Origin: JAOTVV01 sp041602035
GTDB taxonomy: Bacteria > Gemmatimonadota > Gemmatimonadetes > Gemmatimonadales > GWC2-71-9
DNA length: 64,000 nucleotides
Direction of reading: 5' to 3'
Assembly (NCBI GenBank): GCA_041602035.1
Contig: JBFIHA010000001.1
Location: 215,606-279,605 of the forward strand
Positions 8,771-16,845 of the stretch are shown here, in pieces. The notes under the pieces were generated by a model that had not been told where the DNA came from, made no database searches, and worked only from the letters and a program-made list of their open reading frames with translations. The position numbers were made by a program, and so were the translations under genes. Position 1 is the first letter of the stretch; each line of letters begins with the position of its first letter.

Positions 8771-9942
8771 GGCAGACCGCGATCGCGCTGGTCGCGATCG
8801 TCGCGGTCTGGGCGAGAGGCACGGCCGCCCAACAGCCGCTCTTGCGGGGGTACGCGCTCAACGTTGCCGTTGCCGCCGACGCCACGCCGCTCACCGAGCG
8901 GCTGTTCGGCGACAATCAGCGCGTCAGGGTCATGACACGACCGTCGTTCGGTCCGTGGCAGATCGACCTTGCCTACGAGCACCTCGTGAGTGTGCGGACC
9001 ACCACGGGGGGGACGCTGGTCACCGGCCTCGTGCCTGGCCTCACCGGCATTGACTGGTTTCCCCTGCAGGGCACGCTCTGGGAAACCGATCATCTCACGT
9101 GGCGTCATCGCGTCGACCGTCTCGGTGTCGGCTTTCAGCACCCAGTGTTCGAGGTGACGGTTGGCCGGCAGCCCATCTCCTGGGCCACCACCCTCTTCCT
9201 CACCCCGGCGGATCCGTTTGCCCCGTTCGATCCTTCCGACCCGTTCCGCGAATACCGCGCCGGGATCGACGCCGCCAGGGTTCGCGTCTTTTCGGGCCCG
9301 TTCAGTGAGATCGAAGCAGTCGCTCGAGTGGCCGACGTCGACGACGCCCGAACGATGACGGCCCTGGCGCGCGGCCGAACCGCGCACGGACGCTGGGAGC
9401 TGAGCGGGTGGGCCGGCGTCCTGCACGACGAGGCGGCAGCGGCGATCGGGGTAACCGTCACCGTCATCGGTGCCGCGATCCGCAGCGAAGCCGTGCTCAG
9501 GCGGTCCGGGGACGCGACGGTGTTCCGGGGTGCCGTTGGCGCGGATCGGAGCTTCAACCTCGGCTCGCGCACGCTGTACGTGGTCGTCGAGTACCAGCGG
9601 GACGGCTTTGGTGCGTCCGACGCCACCGGGCTCCCGGCCGTATTGCTCTCGGCCGCCACGCGTCGTGGCGAGCTCCAGGTCTTTGGGCGGGACGAGCTCG
9701 TGTTGCAGGGGAGCCTCGAGGTGCACCCGCTCGTGTCGGTCGACGGGCTCGTCATCTGGAACCTCAATGATGGAAGCGCCCTGGTCGCTCCCGGGGTGAC
9801 GTACTCGGTGACGGGCGCGGTGACCGCGCGTGCCGGAGTGTATGTCGGGACCGGCCCCGGCCCCCTGCCCGCGGGGACGCTGCAGTCGGAGTACGGCCTC
9901 GTGCCAACCTCCGGTTACGTTTCGCTCTCGGTATTCCTGTAG
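8767..9942 (+). CDS. Predicted outer-membrane beta-barrel protein of the Lol-like operon
   Basis: 391 residues with a signal peptide (MRQTAIALVAIVAVWARGTAAQQ). The mature protein has repeated amphipathic strands (for example GSRTLYVVVEYQRDGFG and APGVTYSVTGAVTARAGVYVG) and ends in a phenylalanine-leucine pair after VSLSVFL, close to the terminal aromatic signal of outer-membrane barrels. I recognise no named family, although relatives are often annotated as hypothetical proteins next to such ABC operons. Its ATG overlaps the ATPase stop (ATGA). It is therefore likely to be the outer-membrane partner, or cargo receptor, of the LolA-like/ABC module. Confidence 0.65.
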   Translation: MRQTAIALVAIVAVWARGTAAQQPLLRGYALNVAVAADATPLTERLFGDNQRVRVMTRPSFGPWQIDLAYEHLVSVRTTTGGTLVTGLVPGLTGIDWFPLQGTLWETDHLTWRHRVDRLGVGFQHPVFEVTVGRQPISWATTLFLTPADPFAPFDPSDPFREYRAGIDAARVRVFSGPFSEIEAVARVADVDDARTMTALARGRTAHGRWELSGWAGVLHDEAAAAIGVTVTVIGAAIRSEAVLRRSGDATVFRGAVGADRSFNLGSRTLYVVVEYQRDGFGASDATGLPAVLLSAATRRGELQVFGRDELVLQGSLEVHPLVSVDGLVIWNLNDGSALVAPGVTYSVTGAVTARAGVYVGTGPGPLPAGTLQSEYGLVPTSGYVSLSVFL

Positions 9943-9978
9943 GACCGGTCCGAATTCGCCGAAAAGGACGGAAGGCAA

Positions 9979-11229
9979 ATGCTGTACCGAGTAATGGGCA
10001 GGGCGTGGTGGTGGGTAGTCCTGGTGTCGGTGGTGAGCCTGCAGAGCTGCGCCACATCCGCGCCACATTCGGTCGCCACGCCCGCGCCGGTAGTGCTCGT
10101 GGGTCTGGACGCGTTCGGGTGGGATTTCATGGAGAAGACAGAGACCCCGAACCTCGACGCGCTCGCCGCTCGCGGTGTGCGTGCCGAGCACCTCGTCCCG
10201 GTGTTCCCGACGAAGACCTTCCCGAACCATTACAGCATCGCCACCGGGCTCTATGCCGAGCATCACGGGATCGTGGCGAACAACATGTACGATCCGGTGT
10301 TCGATGCCCACTTCAGCCTGGGTGATCGGTCGGCGGTGTCGGATGGACGTTGGTGGGGCGGTGAACCCATTTGGGTGACGGTCGAGAAGCAGGGACTCGT
10401 GGCCGCAGCGTTCTTCTGGCCGGGTACCGAGGCGGCGATCCAGGGTGTTCGGCCCACCTATTGGCGGCCCTACGACGGGAGCATTCCCGCCGAGGATCGC
10501 GTCGCGCAGGTGCTGGCCTGGCTGGACCTGCCCGTGGGGGAACGGCCGGCGTTCATCACCCTCTACTTCAGCGAGGTCGACGACGCCACCCACCGGTTTG
10601 GGACCGACGCGCCGGAAACCCTGGCGGCGATCCAGCGCATGGATCGCATGATCGGGCTGCTCATGACCGGACTCGAGCAGCGCGGCATCGCCTCGACCAC
10701 GAATGTGGTGGTCGTCTCCGACCACGGGATGGCGAACACGTCGCCCGACAGGGTCATCTTCCTGGATGACTACGTGCGGCTCGACGAGGTGGAAGTGGTT
10801 GACTGGAATCCCATCGCCGCCATTCGGCCCCTGCGCGCTGATGACGCGGAGCGCATCTACCGTCGTCTCGCCTCGGCGCATCCGCATCTGCGCGTGTTCC
10901 GTAAGAACGAGATCCCCGCGCGTTGGCACTACCGGGATCATCGAAGAATTCAGCCGATACTCGCCGTTGCCGACGAGGGCTGGTCCATTGCGAGCCGCCC
11001 CTATTTCGATCTGCAACCGGATCGCATGGCCGGTGCCAACCATGGCTACGACAACGCGCTTCAGTCCATGGGGGCCGTGTTCGTGGCCGCCGGTCCCGCG
11101 TTCAGGGAGGGGGTGGTCGCCGCGCCGTTTGAAGCCATTCACGTCTACGCCTTGCTGTGCCGCGTTCTCGGTCTCACGCCAGCACCGAATGACGGAAATG
11201 TCGACGCCGTGGCGCGGCTCCTGAAGTAG
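9979..11229 (+). CDS. Nucleotide pyrophosphatase/phosphodiesterase (NPP) lipoprotein
   Basis: 416 residues of the alkaline-phosphatase superfamily. The N-terminus carries a lipobox SLQSC with Cys24 as the lipidation site. Metal ligand Asp44 is in VGLDAFGWD. The nucleophile block PTKTFPNH (residues 77-84) places Thr80 as the catalytic threonine, and ATGLYAEHHGIVANNMYDP follows as in ectonucleotide pyrophosphatases. The remaining ligands are in YFSEVDDATHRFG and VVVSDHGM. It should hydrolyse nucleotide or phosphodiester bonds in the periplasm or at the cell surface. ATG 9979 is preceded by GGAAGG; ATG 9997 is an alternative. The signal peptidase gene starts immediately after its stop. Confidence 0.9.
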   Translation: MLYRVMGRAWWWVVLVSVVSLQSCATSAPHSVATPAPVVLVGLDAFGWDFMEKTETPNLDALAARGVRAEHLVPVFPTKTFPNHYSIATGLYAEHHGIVANNMYDPVFDAHFSLGDRSAVSDGRWWGGEPIWVTVEKQGLVAAAFFWPGTEAAIQGVRPTYWRPYDGSIPAEDRVAQVLAWLDLPVGERPAFITLYFSEVDDATHRFGTDAPETLAAIQRMDRMIGLLMTGLEQRGIASTTNVVVVSDHGMANTSPDRVIFLDDYVRLDEVEVVDWNPIAAIRPLRADDAERIYRRLASAHPHLRVFRKNEIPARWHYRDHRRIQPILAVADEGWSIASRPYFDLQPDRMAGANHGYDNALQSMGAVFVAAGPAFREGVVAAPFEAIHVYALLCRVLGLTPAPNDGNVDAVARLLK

Positions 11230-11991
11230 ATGCCACGTCGGCGCCGATCTTCGGGCACGCCACCGTCGGCGGAGTCATCGCCGACTTCAGCCTCGCGGCG
11301 GTGGTCCGCGTGGGCGCTCGGGTGGGCCAAGTCCATTGCGCTGGCTGTCGCGATCTGGTTTCCGCTCCAGGCACTGGTGGTCAAGTCGTTCCGCATCGAC
11401 TCCGGCTCCATGGAGCCGACGCTGCTGGTGAACGATTTCCTGATCGTCAACCGCGCCGTCTTCGGAGCCAGAATCCCAGTCGTTGGCGGTCGTACCCCCG
11501 CTCTTCGGGAACCGCGCCGCGACGAGCTGATTGTGCTGAGGGGGGTGGAACAGCCGGTACTGACCATCGTGAAGCGGGTCATCGGTGTCGCCGGCGACAC
11601 GCTCGCCATGCGCCACGACTCCGTGTTTCGGAACGGCACTGTCGTGCCGAGTGTGCCCTATCGCCGTGACACCACCATGACCATGGACTCGGTGCAACGG
11701 GCGGCGAGCGCCCGATGGCAGCAGCCCTTGCTCGTCCCCGGCGCGGTGCAGGAGCCCTACCGTCCTGACCTCCGCAACTGGGGCCCCATCGTCATCCCGC
11801 CCGGACACCTGTTCGTTATGGGAGATAGTCGCGACGACTCGTACGATGGGCGGCACTGGGGGCTGTTGCCACGCGAGAACGTGATCGGTGTCCCGTTCGC
11901 CATCTACTACAGCTTCGACCCGGCGAGCTGGCGCCCGTTGCCGTTCGTCACCGCGATCCGCTGGAACCGCCTCTTCCGGAGTCCTTGGTAA
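11230..11991 (+). CDS. lepB: Signal peptidase I
   Basis: 253 residues with one N-terminal membrane segment (SIALAVAIWFPLQALVVKSF). Box B is SGSMEPTLLVNDFLIVNR, with the catalytic Ser60 in SGSM. Box D is VKRVIGVAGDTLA, with the general-base Lys115. Box E is MGDSRDDSYDGRHWG. It cleaves signal peptides at the outer face of the inner membrane. There is an insertion of about 25 residues between boxes B and D (GGRTPALREPRRDE), common in this group. The ATG begins directly after the TAG of the NPP gene, so the two are probably co-transcribed. A long inserted segment before box E contains MDSVQRAASARWQQ. Confidence 0.95.
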   Translation: MPRRRRSSGTPPSAESSPTSASRRWSAWALGWAKSIALAVAIWFPLQALVVKSFRIDSGSMEPTLLVNDFLIVNRAVFGARIPVVGGRTPALREPRRDELIVLRGVEQPVLTIVKRVIGVAGDTLAMRHDSVFRNGTVVPSVPYRRDTTMTMDSVQRAASARWQQPLLVPGAVQEPYRPDLRNWGPIVIPPGHLFVMGDSRDDSYDGRHWGLLPRENVIGVPFAIYYSFDPASWRPLPFVTAIRWNRLFRSPW

Positions 11992-12048
11992 CGCTGCCCG
12001 ATCGGCCACTGCGGCCTGGGCACTGCGCGCCGGCCACACAGTCGTTCG

Positions 12049-12750
12049 CTAGTCCGGTGCCACTTCTCCGCCACGCACGATGGACTGGATCTTCGTGAGC
12101 AGCATGTCCACCGCCACACGATTGTGCCCGCCCTCCGGGATGATCACGTGGGCGTAGCGCTTGCTCGGCTCCACGAACTCGAGATGCATGGGACGCACGG
12201 TCTCGAGGTACTGCTGCACGACTGATTCCAGACTGCGGCCGCGCTCGTTGATGTCGCGATGCATTCGACGCAGGATGCGAAGGTCGGCATCGGTGTCGAC
12301 GAAGACGCGAATGTCCATCAGTTCCCGTAGATCTGGGTCTGCGAGAATCAGGATGCCCTCGACGATCACCGCTCGTCGCGGGTGCACCCGCTCGGTCTGG
12401 GCGGTTCTGGTGTGGTTGGTGAAGTCGTAGACCGGGATCTCGACCGGTCGGCTGCCGCGCAGCGTCACGAGGTGCTCGATCAGGAGCGGGGTCTCCAGCG
12501 CGTCCGGACGGTCGTAGTTGATGTGGACCCGTTCCGTGGGAAGCACATCACTGCGGTCGTAGTAGTAGGAATCGTGCTGGATGAAGCTCACGTCCTCGGG
12601 ACCCAGGCTCTTGATGATCTCCTGGACCACGGTCGTCTTGCCCGAGCCGGATCCGCCGGCGACGCCGATGATGACCGGTTTCACGCGCTGGTCTCGTGTG
12701 CGAGAGGAGACGTGACGCTCAATGCTCGCCTCCGCGTCGTGCGGCGTCAA
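12049..12750 (-). CDS. udk: Uridine kinase
   Basis: 233 residues. Walker A GGSGSGKT is at residues 32-39; it is followed by the uridine kinase pattern DSYYYDRSD, NYDRPDALETPLL, YDFTNHTR and VIVEGILILADPDLRELMD, then DTDADLRILRRMHRDINERGRS. It phosphorylates uridine and cytidine in pyrimidine salvage in the cytoplasm. It starts 19 nt after the stop of the carotenoid glycosyltransferase gene and is on the same strand, so it may be the last gene of the CarH operon, though a private promoter cannot be excluded. Confidence 0.93.
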   Translation of the reverse strand: MTPHDAEASIERHVSSRTRDQRVKPVIIGVAGGSGSGKTTVVQEIIKSLGPEDVSFIQHDSYYYDRSDVLPTERVHINYDRPDALETPLLIEHLVTLRGSRPVEIPVYDFTNHTRTAQTERVHPRRAVIVEGILILADPDLRELMDIRVFVDTDADLRILRRMHRDINERGRSLESVVQQYLETVRPMHLEFVEPSKRYAHVIIPEGGHNRVAVDMLLTKIQSIVRGGEVAPD

Positions 12751-12769
12751 GCGAGTTGCGGGGTGATGG

Positions 12770-13855
12770 TCAGGTGCGGCTCACGGCACGGCGCGCCACG
12801 GGCCGGCCCTTCCATCTCGCACGGCCGGTCCAGTGAGCGACCGCCGAGTCCAGCTGCAGCACGGCACCCAAAACCATGGTGGCCGGCGCCAGCAGCGTGA
12901 CACCGAGGGGCATGCGGACGAGTCGATCCGCCAGCCACTTGAGGACGAACAACGGGATGAGAAACCACAAGGAGGCGATCGGCGCGAGCACGAACACTGC
13001 GAGATACGACAGGTGCAGGGGGACGAACGTCCACACGCGCTCGCCCATGAACGGATACACGTTCTTGCGAAACCCGACCCAAGCGTCGGCCAGGCTCTCG
13101 TACATGCGGACCCGGACCTCGTCCTGGAGGTCGGCGGAATACGGCACGACGTTGTGAGCCTTGAGGTAGCGGCCGATGCGGATGTCCTCGAGCACCTCCC
13201 CCTTGTGCCGGAGATGCGGCTCCAGGCGGAGGTAGTCTCGGCGGTCGATCATCCAGCACTGACCGTTCATGCCGCTCAACCGCCCGACCCGCGTTCGCGC
13301 AACCAGAATGAGCGGGAGATACGTGAGGATCACGAACGGGACGAGGCTCACGAGCAGGCGACCGCCGCCCACCAAGCGCGTAATACCGGTCAAGACGGAT
13401 CCTGGCGGTAGGGCGAGATAACGACGCACGAGCCGCAACAAGGCTTCGGGATCCGTGAGCGTCGCGTCCGCATCGAGGAATACCAACACGTCGCCACGAG
13501 CGTGGCGGCTTGCCTGGTACAGCGCATGGACCTTACCGACCCATCCGGGAGGCGGTCCCTCGCCACGCATCGTTCGAAGGTGAGGCGCCCGGAGCGCGTG
13601 GAGCACGCCCGGCGTCGCATCGTCCGAGCCGTCGTCATACACCGTGACGTCGAATCGTGGATAGCGCTGCGCCAAGACGCCTGGCAGGAACCTTCGCAGG
13701 TTCACGGCCTCGTTTCTCGCGGGAATGATGATGGAGATCGATGGGAGCGGGGCGGTCGATGGTGCCAGACGGCGGCGCGTGCCGCGGAGATAGCGGACGT
13801 TGAGGAGCAGGATCGCTCCGAAGACGAGGTAGGCCCCCGCAAGCAGCGGAATCAC
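12770..13855 (-). CDS. Family 2 glycosyltransferase of the carotenoid cluster (CruG/CrtQ-like)
   Basis: 361 residues if translation starts at GTG 13855, which overlaps the upstream TGA as GTGA. An in-frame ATG at 13963 would overlap the upstream gene by more than 100 bp and is less likely. An N-terminal membrane helix is followed by a GT2 domain: SISIIIPARNEAVNLRRFLP, VYDDGSDD (nucleotide-sugar binding), FLDADAT (DxD), and later GEVLEDIRIGRYLKA (the catalytic ED-type motif). There are two to three hydrophobic helices at the C-terminus. Position in the carotenoid operon indicates transfer of a sugar to a hydroxylated carotenoid at the inner membrane; the sugar donor is not predictable. Confidence 0.85.
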   Translation of the reverse strand: MIPLLAGAYLVFGAILLLNVRYLRGTRRRLAPSTAPLPSISIIIPARNEAVNLRRFLPGVLAQRYPRFDVTVYDDGSDDATPGVLHALRAPHLRTMRGEGPPPGWVGKVHALYQASRHARGDVLVFLDADATLTDPEALLRLVRRYLALPPGSVLTGITRLVGGGRLLVSLVPFVILTYLPLILVARTRVGRLSGMNGQCWMIDRRDYLRLEPHLRHKGEVLEDIRIGRYLKAHNVVPYSADLQDEVRVRMYESLADAWVGFRKNVYPFMGERVWTFVPLHLSYLAVFVLAPIASLWFLIPLFVLKWLADRLVRMPLGVTLLAPATMVLGAVLQLDSAVAHWTGRARWKGRPVARRAVSRT

Positions 13856-14454
13856 GGTGGCCCGTCGAGGAACTCGCGATACAGGGGTGGCAAGTGGGTG
13901 GCCAGCAATCGGGAGCGAAGGGAGTCCGCCTCCGGCGATCTCGTCTTGTGCAGTGCGTACCACAGCCAGACCTCGGCCTCCAGTGGGTCGACGCCACAGG
14001 AGATGGCTTCGTTCGTCCGACCCGTCAGGGCTCGCAGCCGCTCCACGGCCTTCGCGCCGTCGCCTCCGGCAATCCCAGGGCGAAAGAGCAGTGATTGTGC
14101 GTCGATCAGTGTCACGAGCGGATCGTCGGCATCACGCGCCAGCGCGTTCTGCAGCAGCGTCATCGTGCGCCGACCGTACACGTAGAACTGGATGGGGCCG
14201 ACCTCTCGGATGCGGTAGCCCCAGAGTGCCGACAGCAGCGCCAACTCGCGTGCCGAGGCAGAGTCGAGACGCGTCGGGATCTCCGCGACCACCGCCTGCT
14301 CGCGGGTCAGGGCGAAGAGGCGGTAGCGGAGCAGGAGGGAATCCTCACGCGTAGGCGCCTCGGCAAACAGCGCCCGAAGCGTTGTGACGTCCTGGTCGGC
14401 ATACGCGGCGTTCACGACGTTGCCGAAGCACAGCCCGAGCAACACGCCGATCAT
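13852..14454 (-). CDS. Uncharacterised exported helical protein in carotenoid operon
   Basis: 200 residues from ATG 14454, overlapping the acyltransferase TGA as ATGA. The upstream extension of the frame is out-of-frame acyltransferase and is rejected. The N-terminus MIGVLLGLCFGNVVNAAYA looks like a signal peptide. The rest is alpha-helical and leucine/alanine-rich, in a tetratricopeptide-like rhythm (TLRALFAEAPTREDSLLLRYRLFALTRE, ELALLSALWGYRIRE, LEAEVWLWYALHKTRSPEADSLRSRLLA). I do not recognise a named family. Tight coupling on both sides, to an acyltransferase and a glycosyltransferase, suggests a role in making, carrying or localising the carotenoid glycoside. That is inference from context only. 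Confidence 0.7.
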   Translation of the reverse strand: MIGVLLGLCFGNVVNAAYADQDVTTLRALFAEAPTREDSLLLRYRLFALTREQAVVAEIPTRLDSASARELALLSALWGYRIREVGPIQFYVYGRRTMTLLQNALARDADDPLVTLIDAQSLLFRPGIAGGDGAKAVERLRALTGRTNEAISCGVDPLEAEVWLWYALHKTRSPEADSLRSRLLATHLPPLYREFLDGPP

Positions 14455-15131
14455 CGACGCCTCCCAAGGAAGGCACCGACGGATCGGAAGTCCCAGCGCT
14501 CCTCTGGTCCGGGGCGACCCTCGAGCAGCACGCGTGGTGTGCCCGTGCCGGCAGCGGGGCTCTCGAGAAGATCGCGCAGCGTGGTCTGCTCTGCTCCCGT
14601 TGGCGCAACGTGCAGCGGTCCGCCCGCGAGTATGGCCGTGGGCGTAGCCTCCTGCCATCCCGAGATCCGCAGGACGACGGGCCACCACTGCGCTGGAGGA
14701 AGCACCGAGGCCAGACGGGTGAACCGGTCTGCCGGAAACGGTAGGATGCCCTCCTCGATGGGGTGCAGGTGTCGCTCGGGAAAATAGATCAATGCCGTGT
14801 CGGGACGCGATGCCATCAGGCGCACGGTCTGCCGGATCGTTCGTATCCGACGAGGAGGGTCATTGACCGGAAACGGCCGCGCGCCCAACACGCCGAGAAA
14901 CGGAAAGCGGTCGAGTTCCTCCATCCAGACGACGGCATGCCGCCCAAGGACACGTTCAGCGACGTACCCGAGAATCTGCGCATCATAGAACGCGTGGTGG
15001 TTGGCGTAGATCACCACTGGATGATCGGAGCGGGGGGGGTGCCACGGTCCCACCCAGACGATCCGACGGAACGCGCGCCGCAGGTGTCGGCGAAGGAGTG
15101 TGTAGGCGAGCCGACGGGTTCCCGACCTCAC
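14451..15131 (-). CDS. Lysophospholipid acyltransferase-like protein (PlsC family) in carotenoid operon
   Basis: 226 residues from GTG 15131, which overlaps the cruF TGA (GTGA). The frame is open further upstream, but only over cruF. The acyltransferase box is ANHHAFYDAQ (the NHxxxxD form of HX4D), followed by FPFLGVLGARPFPVN and YFPERHLHPIEEG, which matches the PEGxR-like block III of the PlsC family. Such enzymes move acyl chains from acyl-CoA or acyl-ACP to hydroxyl groups. Next to a carotenoid hydratase and glycosyltransferase, the likely acceptor is the sugar of a carotenoid glycoside, by analogy with CruD-type enzymes. A phospholipid acceptor remains possible. Confidence 0.8.
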   Translation of the reverse strand: MRSGTRRLAYTLLRRHLRRAFRRIVWVGPWHPPRSDHPVVIYANHHAFYDAQILGYVAERVLGRHAVVWMEELDRFPFLGVLGARPFPVNDPPRRIRTIRQTVRLMASRPDTALIYFPERHLHPIEEGILPFPADRFTRLASVLPPAQWWPVVLRISGWQEATPTAILAGGPLHVAPTGAEQTTLRDLLESPAAGTGTPRVLLEGRPGPEERWDFRSVGAFLGRRR

Positions 15132-15946
15132 CCCACAGCCGTCGGGGCCGCCCGATGGCTCTCGAGCGCCAGTAGGGGAAGCACGATGGCGACCGCCCCG
15201 ATGATCGCGGCGCCGAACAGCCCGTACACGATGCAGATCCCGACGGGAAAGGCCCCGTTGATGAGCCAAATGGTTGCGGTGTGCCTCGGAGGCTCCGTGA
15301 GTCTGAAGTCGCCGAGGATCTCATACCCCCACACGATCACGAGGGCGGTGACATACCACCCCACCCAGTTCAGCGCCGGCATGCCGTAATAGAAGCCGTC
15401 TGCCGCCCATGTCCAGACGGGAAAGGCGGCTCCCATGGCGGGGTCGAGTGCGACGTCCCACAACACCATGAACGTGGCAGCAGCGAGGAGGCGCTGCCCG
15501 CGGGACAGCGGCAGCCGCGCGGCAAGGTCCAGCGCCAATGCGGCAACGGCGTACCACGACAGCGGGATCAGGGCGGGAACGTGATCGAGGATCTTCGGGT
15601 CCAAGAACGCGGTGTACGAATAGTCCCCAAAGGGATAGCCCGTGGCCGTGCCGATCAGTTCCGCCATCATGCCGATGAAGCTTCCCCACACCAGCAGGAA
15701 GATCGTCCGCCACCACCCGAGTGCCGACAGGTGCAGCATGACGGCGATCGTGGGAAGCGTGAGCATGTAGATCCACGTGGGGACCTTCATAAGCCACGGC
15801 AACGTCGGTCCGGCGAGCGCGGCCACGGATGGGACGAGACGGATGAGGACCATCCCAATGAGGCTGAACGCGATCGACCCGGCGAACAACGCGAGCGTGA
15901 GCGCGAAGACGCGCGGTGCCACCGCGGGACGCCGCATGTCGCTCAC
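15128..15946 (-). CDS. cruF: Carotenoid 1,2-hydratase-type protein CruF
   Basis: 272 residues with about seven hydrophobic helices. It matches the CruF/DUF422 family of membrane carotenoid hydratases, which add water to the psi end of gamma-carotene or acyclic carotenoids. Visible blocks are MMAELIGTATGYPFGDYSYT, PALIPLSWYAVA, VLWDVALDPAMG and FYYGMPALNWVGWYVTA; their acidic residues are the likely catalytic or metal-type positions. The start is GTG 15946, overlapping the crtE TGA (GTGA); ATG 15937 is an alternative. No lycopene cyclase is present in the cluster, which favours an acyclic or singly cyclised product. Confidence 0.88.
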   Translation of the reverse strand: MSDMRRPAVAPRVFALTLALFAGSIAFSLIGMVLIRLVPSVAALAGPTLPWLMKVPTWIYMLTLPTIAVMLHLSALGWWRTIFLLVWGSFIGMMAELIGTATGYPFGDYSYTAFLDPKILDHVPALIPLSWYAVAALALDLAARLPLSRGQRLLAAATFMVLWDVALDPAMGAAFPVWTWAADGFYYGMPALNWVGWYVTALVIVWGYEILGDFRLTEPPRHTATIWLINGAFPVGICIVYGLFGAAIIGAVAIVLPLLALESHRAAPTAVG

Positions 15947-16845
15947 GACACGACGCGCAGGTGCCGCACGGCGGTCCCGGGATCGGTTCTCCGGGTACCC
16001 ATGGTCCGCGTTGGCAGTCGGAACCGGTCGAGGAACGAGTCGAGGAACCGCCGGAACGGCACTTCACCGTCGCCAACTGGCACGGCCCGCAGCGCGGCCC
16101 CGATGCATCGCTCGAGTTGCTCGGCGCTCGACGCGGCCCCGTGCTCTCGGACGGCATTCGGCCGGCCCAGGGCCGCGTCCGATCCCGCCGTCGCGGCCGA
16201 TCCCTCGTCGGCGATATCATCGGCCAGTTGATAGGCCCGGCCGAGCCACTGTCCCACCGGCTGCCAGGGCTCCGGGTCCTGACCGGCCGCGATCGCCCCA
16301 GCGGCGGTTGCCGCCTCGAACAGGGCGGCGGTCTTCGACCGATGGTACTCGGCGAGATCCACGGTGGCTTCCACCTCCCACGCCTGACCAGCGACGGCGC
16401 CGTGTGGGCTACCCGCGCCGCGGCTCAGGGTGCGGAGCAGGAGGCCCACGCGGCCAGGCATGCGGGGTCCCACCCGGGCGATCTCGTCGAAGGCTCCGAT
16501 AATGAGCGCATCCGCGGCGAGGATCGCGATGCCGTCGCCGAACACCCGATAGAGACTGGGTCGGCCGCGCCGCAGCTCGGCGCGGTCGAACGCGGGGAGA
16601 TCGTCCTGGACGAGCGACGCGCCATGGAGGAGTTCGAGCGCGGCGGCGGCGGTATCAGCGGTGACAGGATCCGGATCGCCCAGCGCATGGGCGACGGCCA
16701 AACACAGCCGTGGCCGCAGGCGGTTGCCGGCGGGGAAGATTGCATACCGGATGGCCTCGCCGAGTTGCGGTGGACACCCGTCGGAGGTGAGGCGGTCCAC
16801 GGCCCGATGGAGTGCCTGCTCCGTGCGCGTTTCGATGTCGATCAT
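15943..16845 (-). CDS. crtE: Geranylgeranyl diphosphate synthase
   Basis: 300 residues from ATG 16845, overlapping the crtB stop (ATGA). It has the first aspartate-rich motif DDLPAFD (81-87, bacterial DDx4D form) and the second motif DDIADE (209-214). It also has the substrate-binding GNRLRPRLCLA (40-50) and the GQAWE and HRSKTAALFEA blocks. It condenses isopentenyl diphosphate with allylic diphosphates to C20 geranylgeranyl diphosphate, the substrate for the neighbouring phytoene synthase. The frame is open upstream through crtB, but the MIDIETRTEQALHRAV start fits the family length. Confidence 0.93.
   Translation of the reverse strand: MIDIETRTEQALHRAVDRLTSDGCPPQLGEAIRYAIFPAGNRLRPRLCLAVAHALGDPDPVTADTAAAALELLHGASLVQDDLPAFDRAELRRGRPSLYRVFGDGIAILAADALIIGAFDEIARVGPRMPGRVGLLLRTLSRGAGSPHGAVAGQAWEVEATVDLAEYHRSKTAALFEAATAAGAIAAGQDPEPWQPVGQWLGRAYQLADDIADEGSAATAGSDAALGRPNAVREHGAASSAEQLERCIGAALRAVPVGDGEVPFRRFLDSFLDRFRLPTRTMGTRRTDPGTAVRHLRVVS

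Noticed and set aside
7888..11142. A 1084-codon minus-strand open frame
   Set aside because: It lies antisense to two well-supported plus-strand genes and the end of a third; its sequence is low-complexity Arg/His/Pro-rich, as expected from GC-rich antisense, with no recognisable domain.
13963..13963. Longer start for the carotenoid glycosyltransferase
   Set aside because: Would overlap the upstream gene by over 100 bp; GTG 13855 with a GTGA overlap fits the pattern of the rest of the operon.
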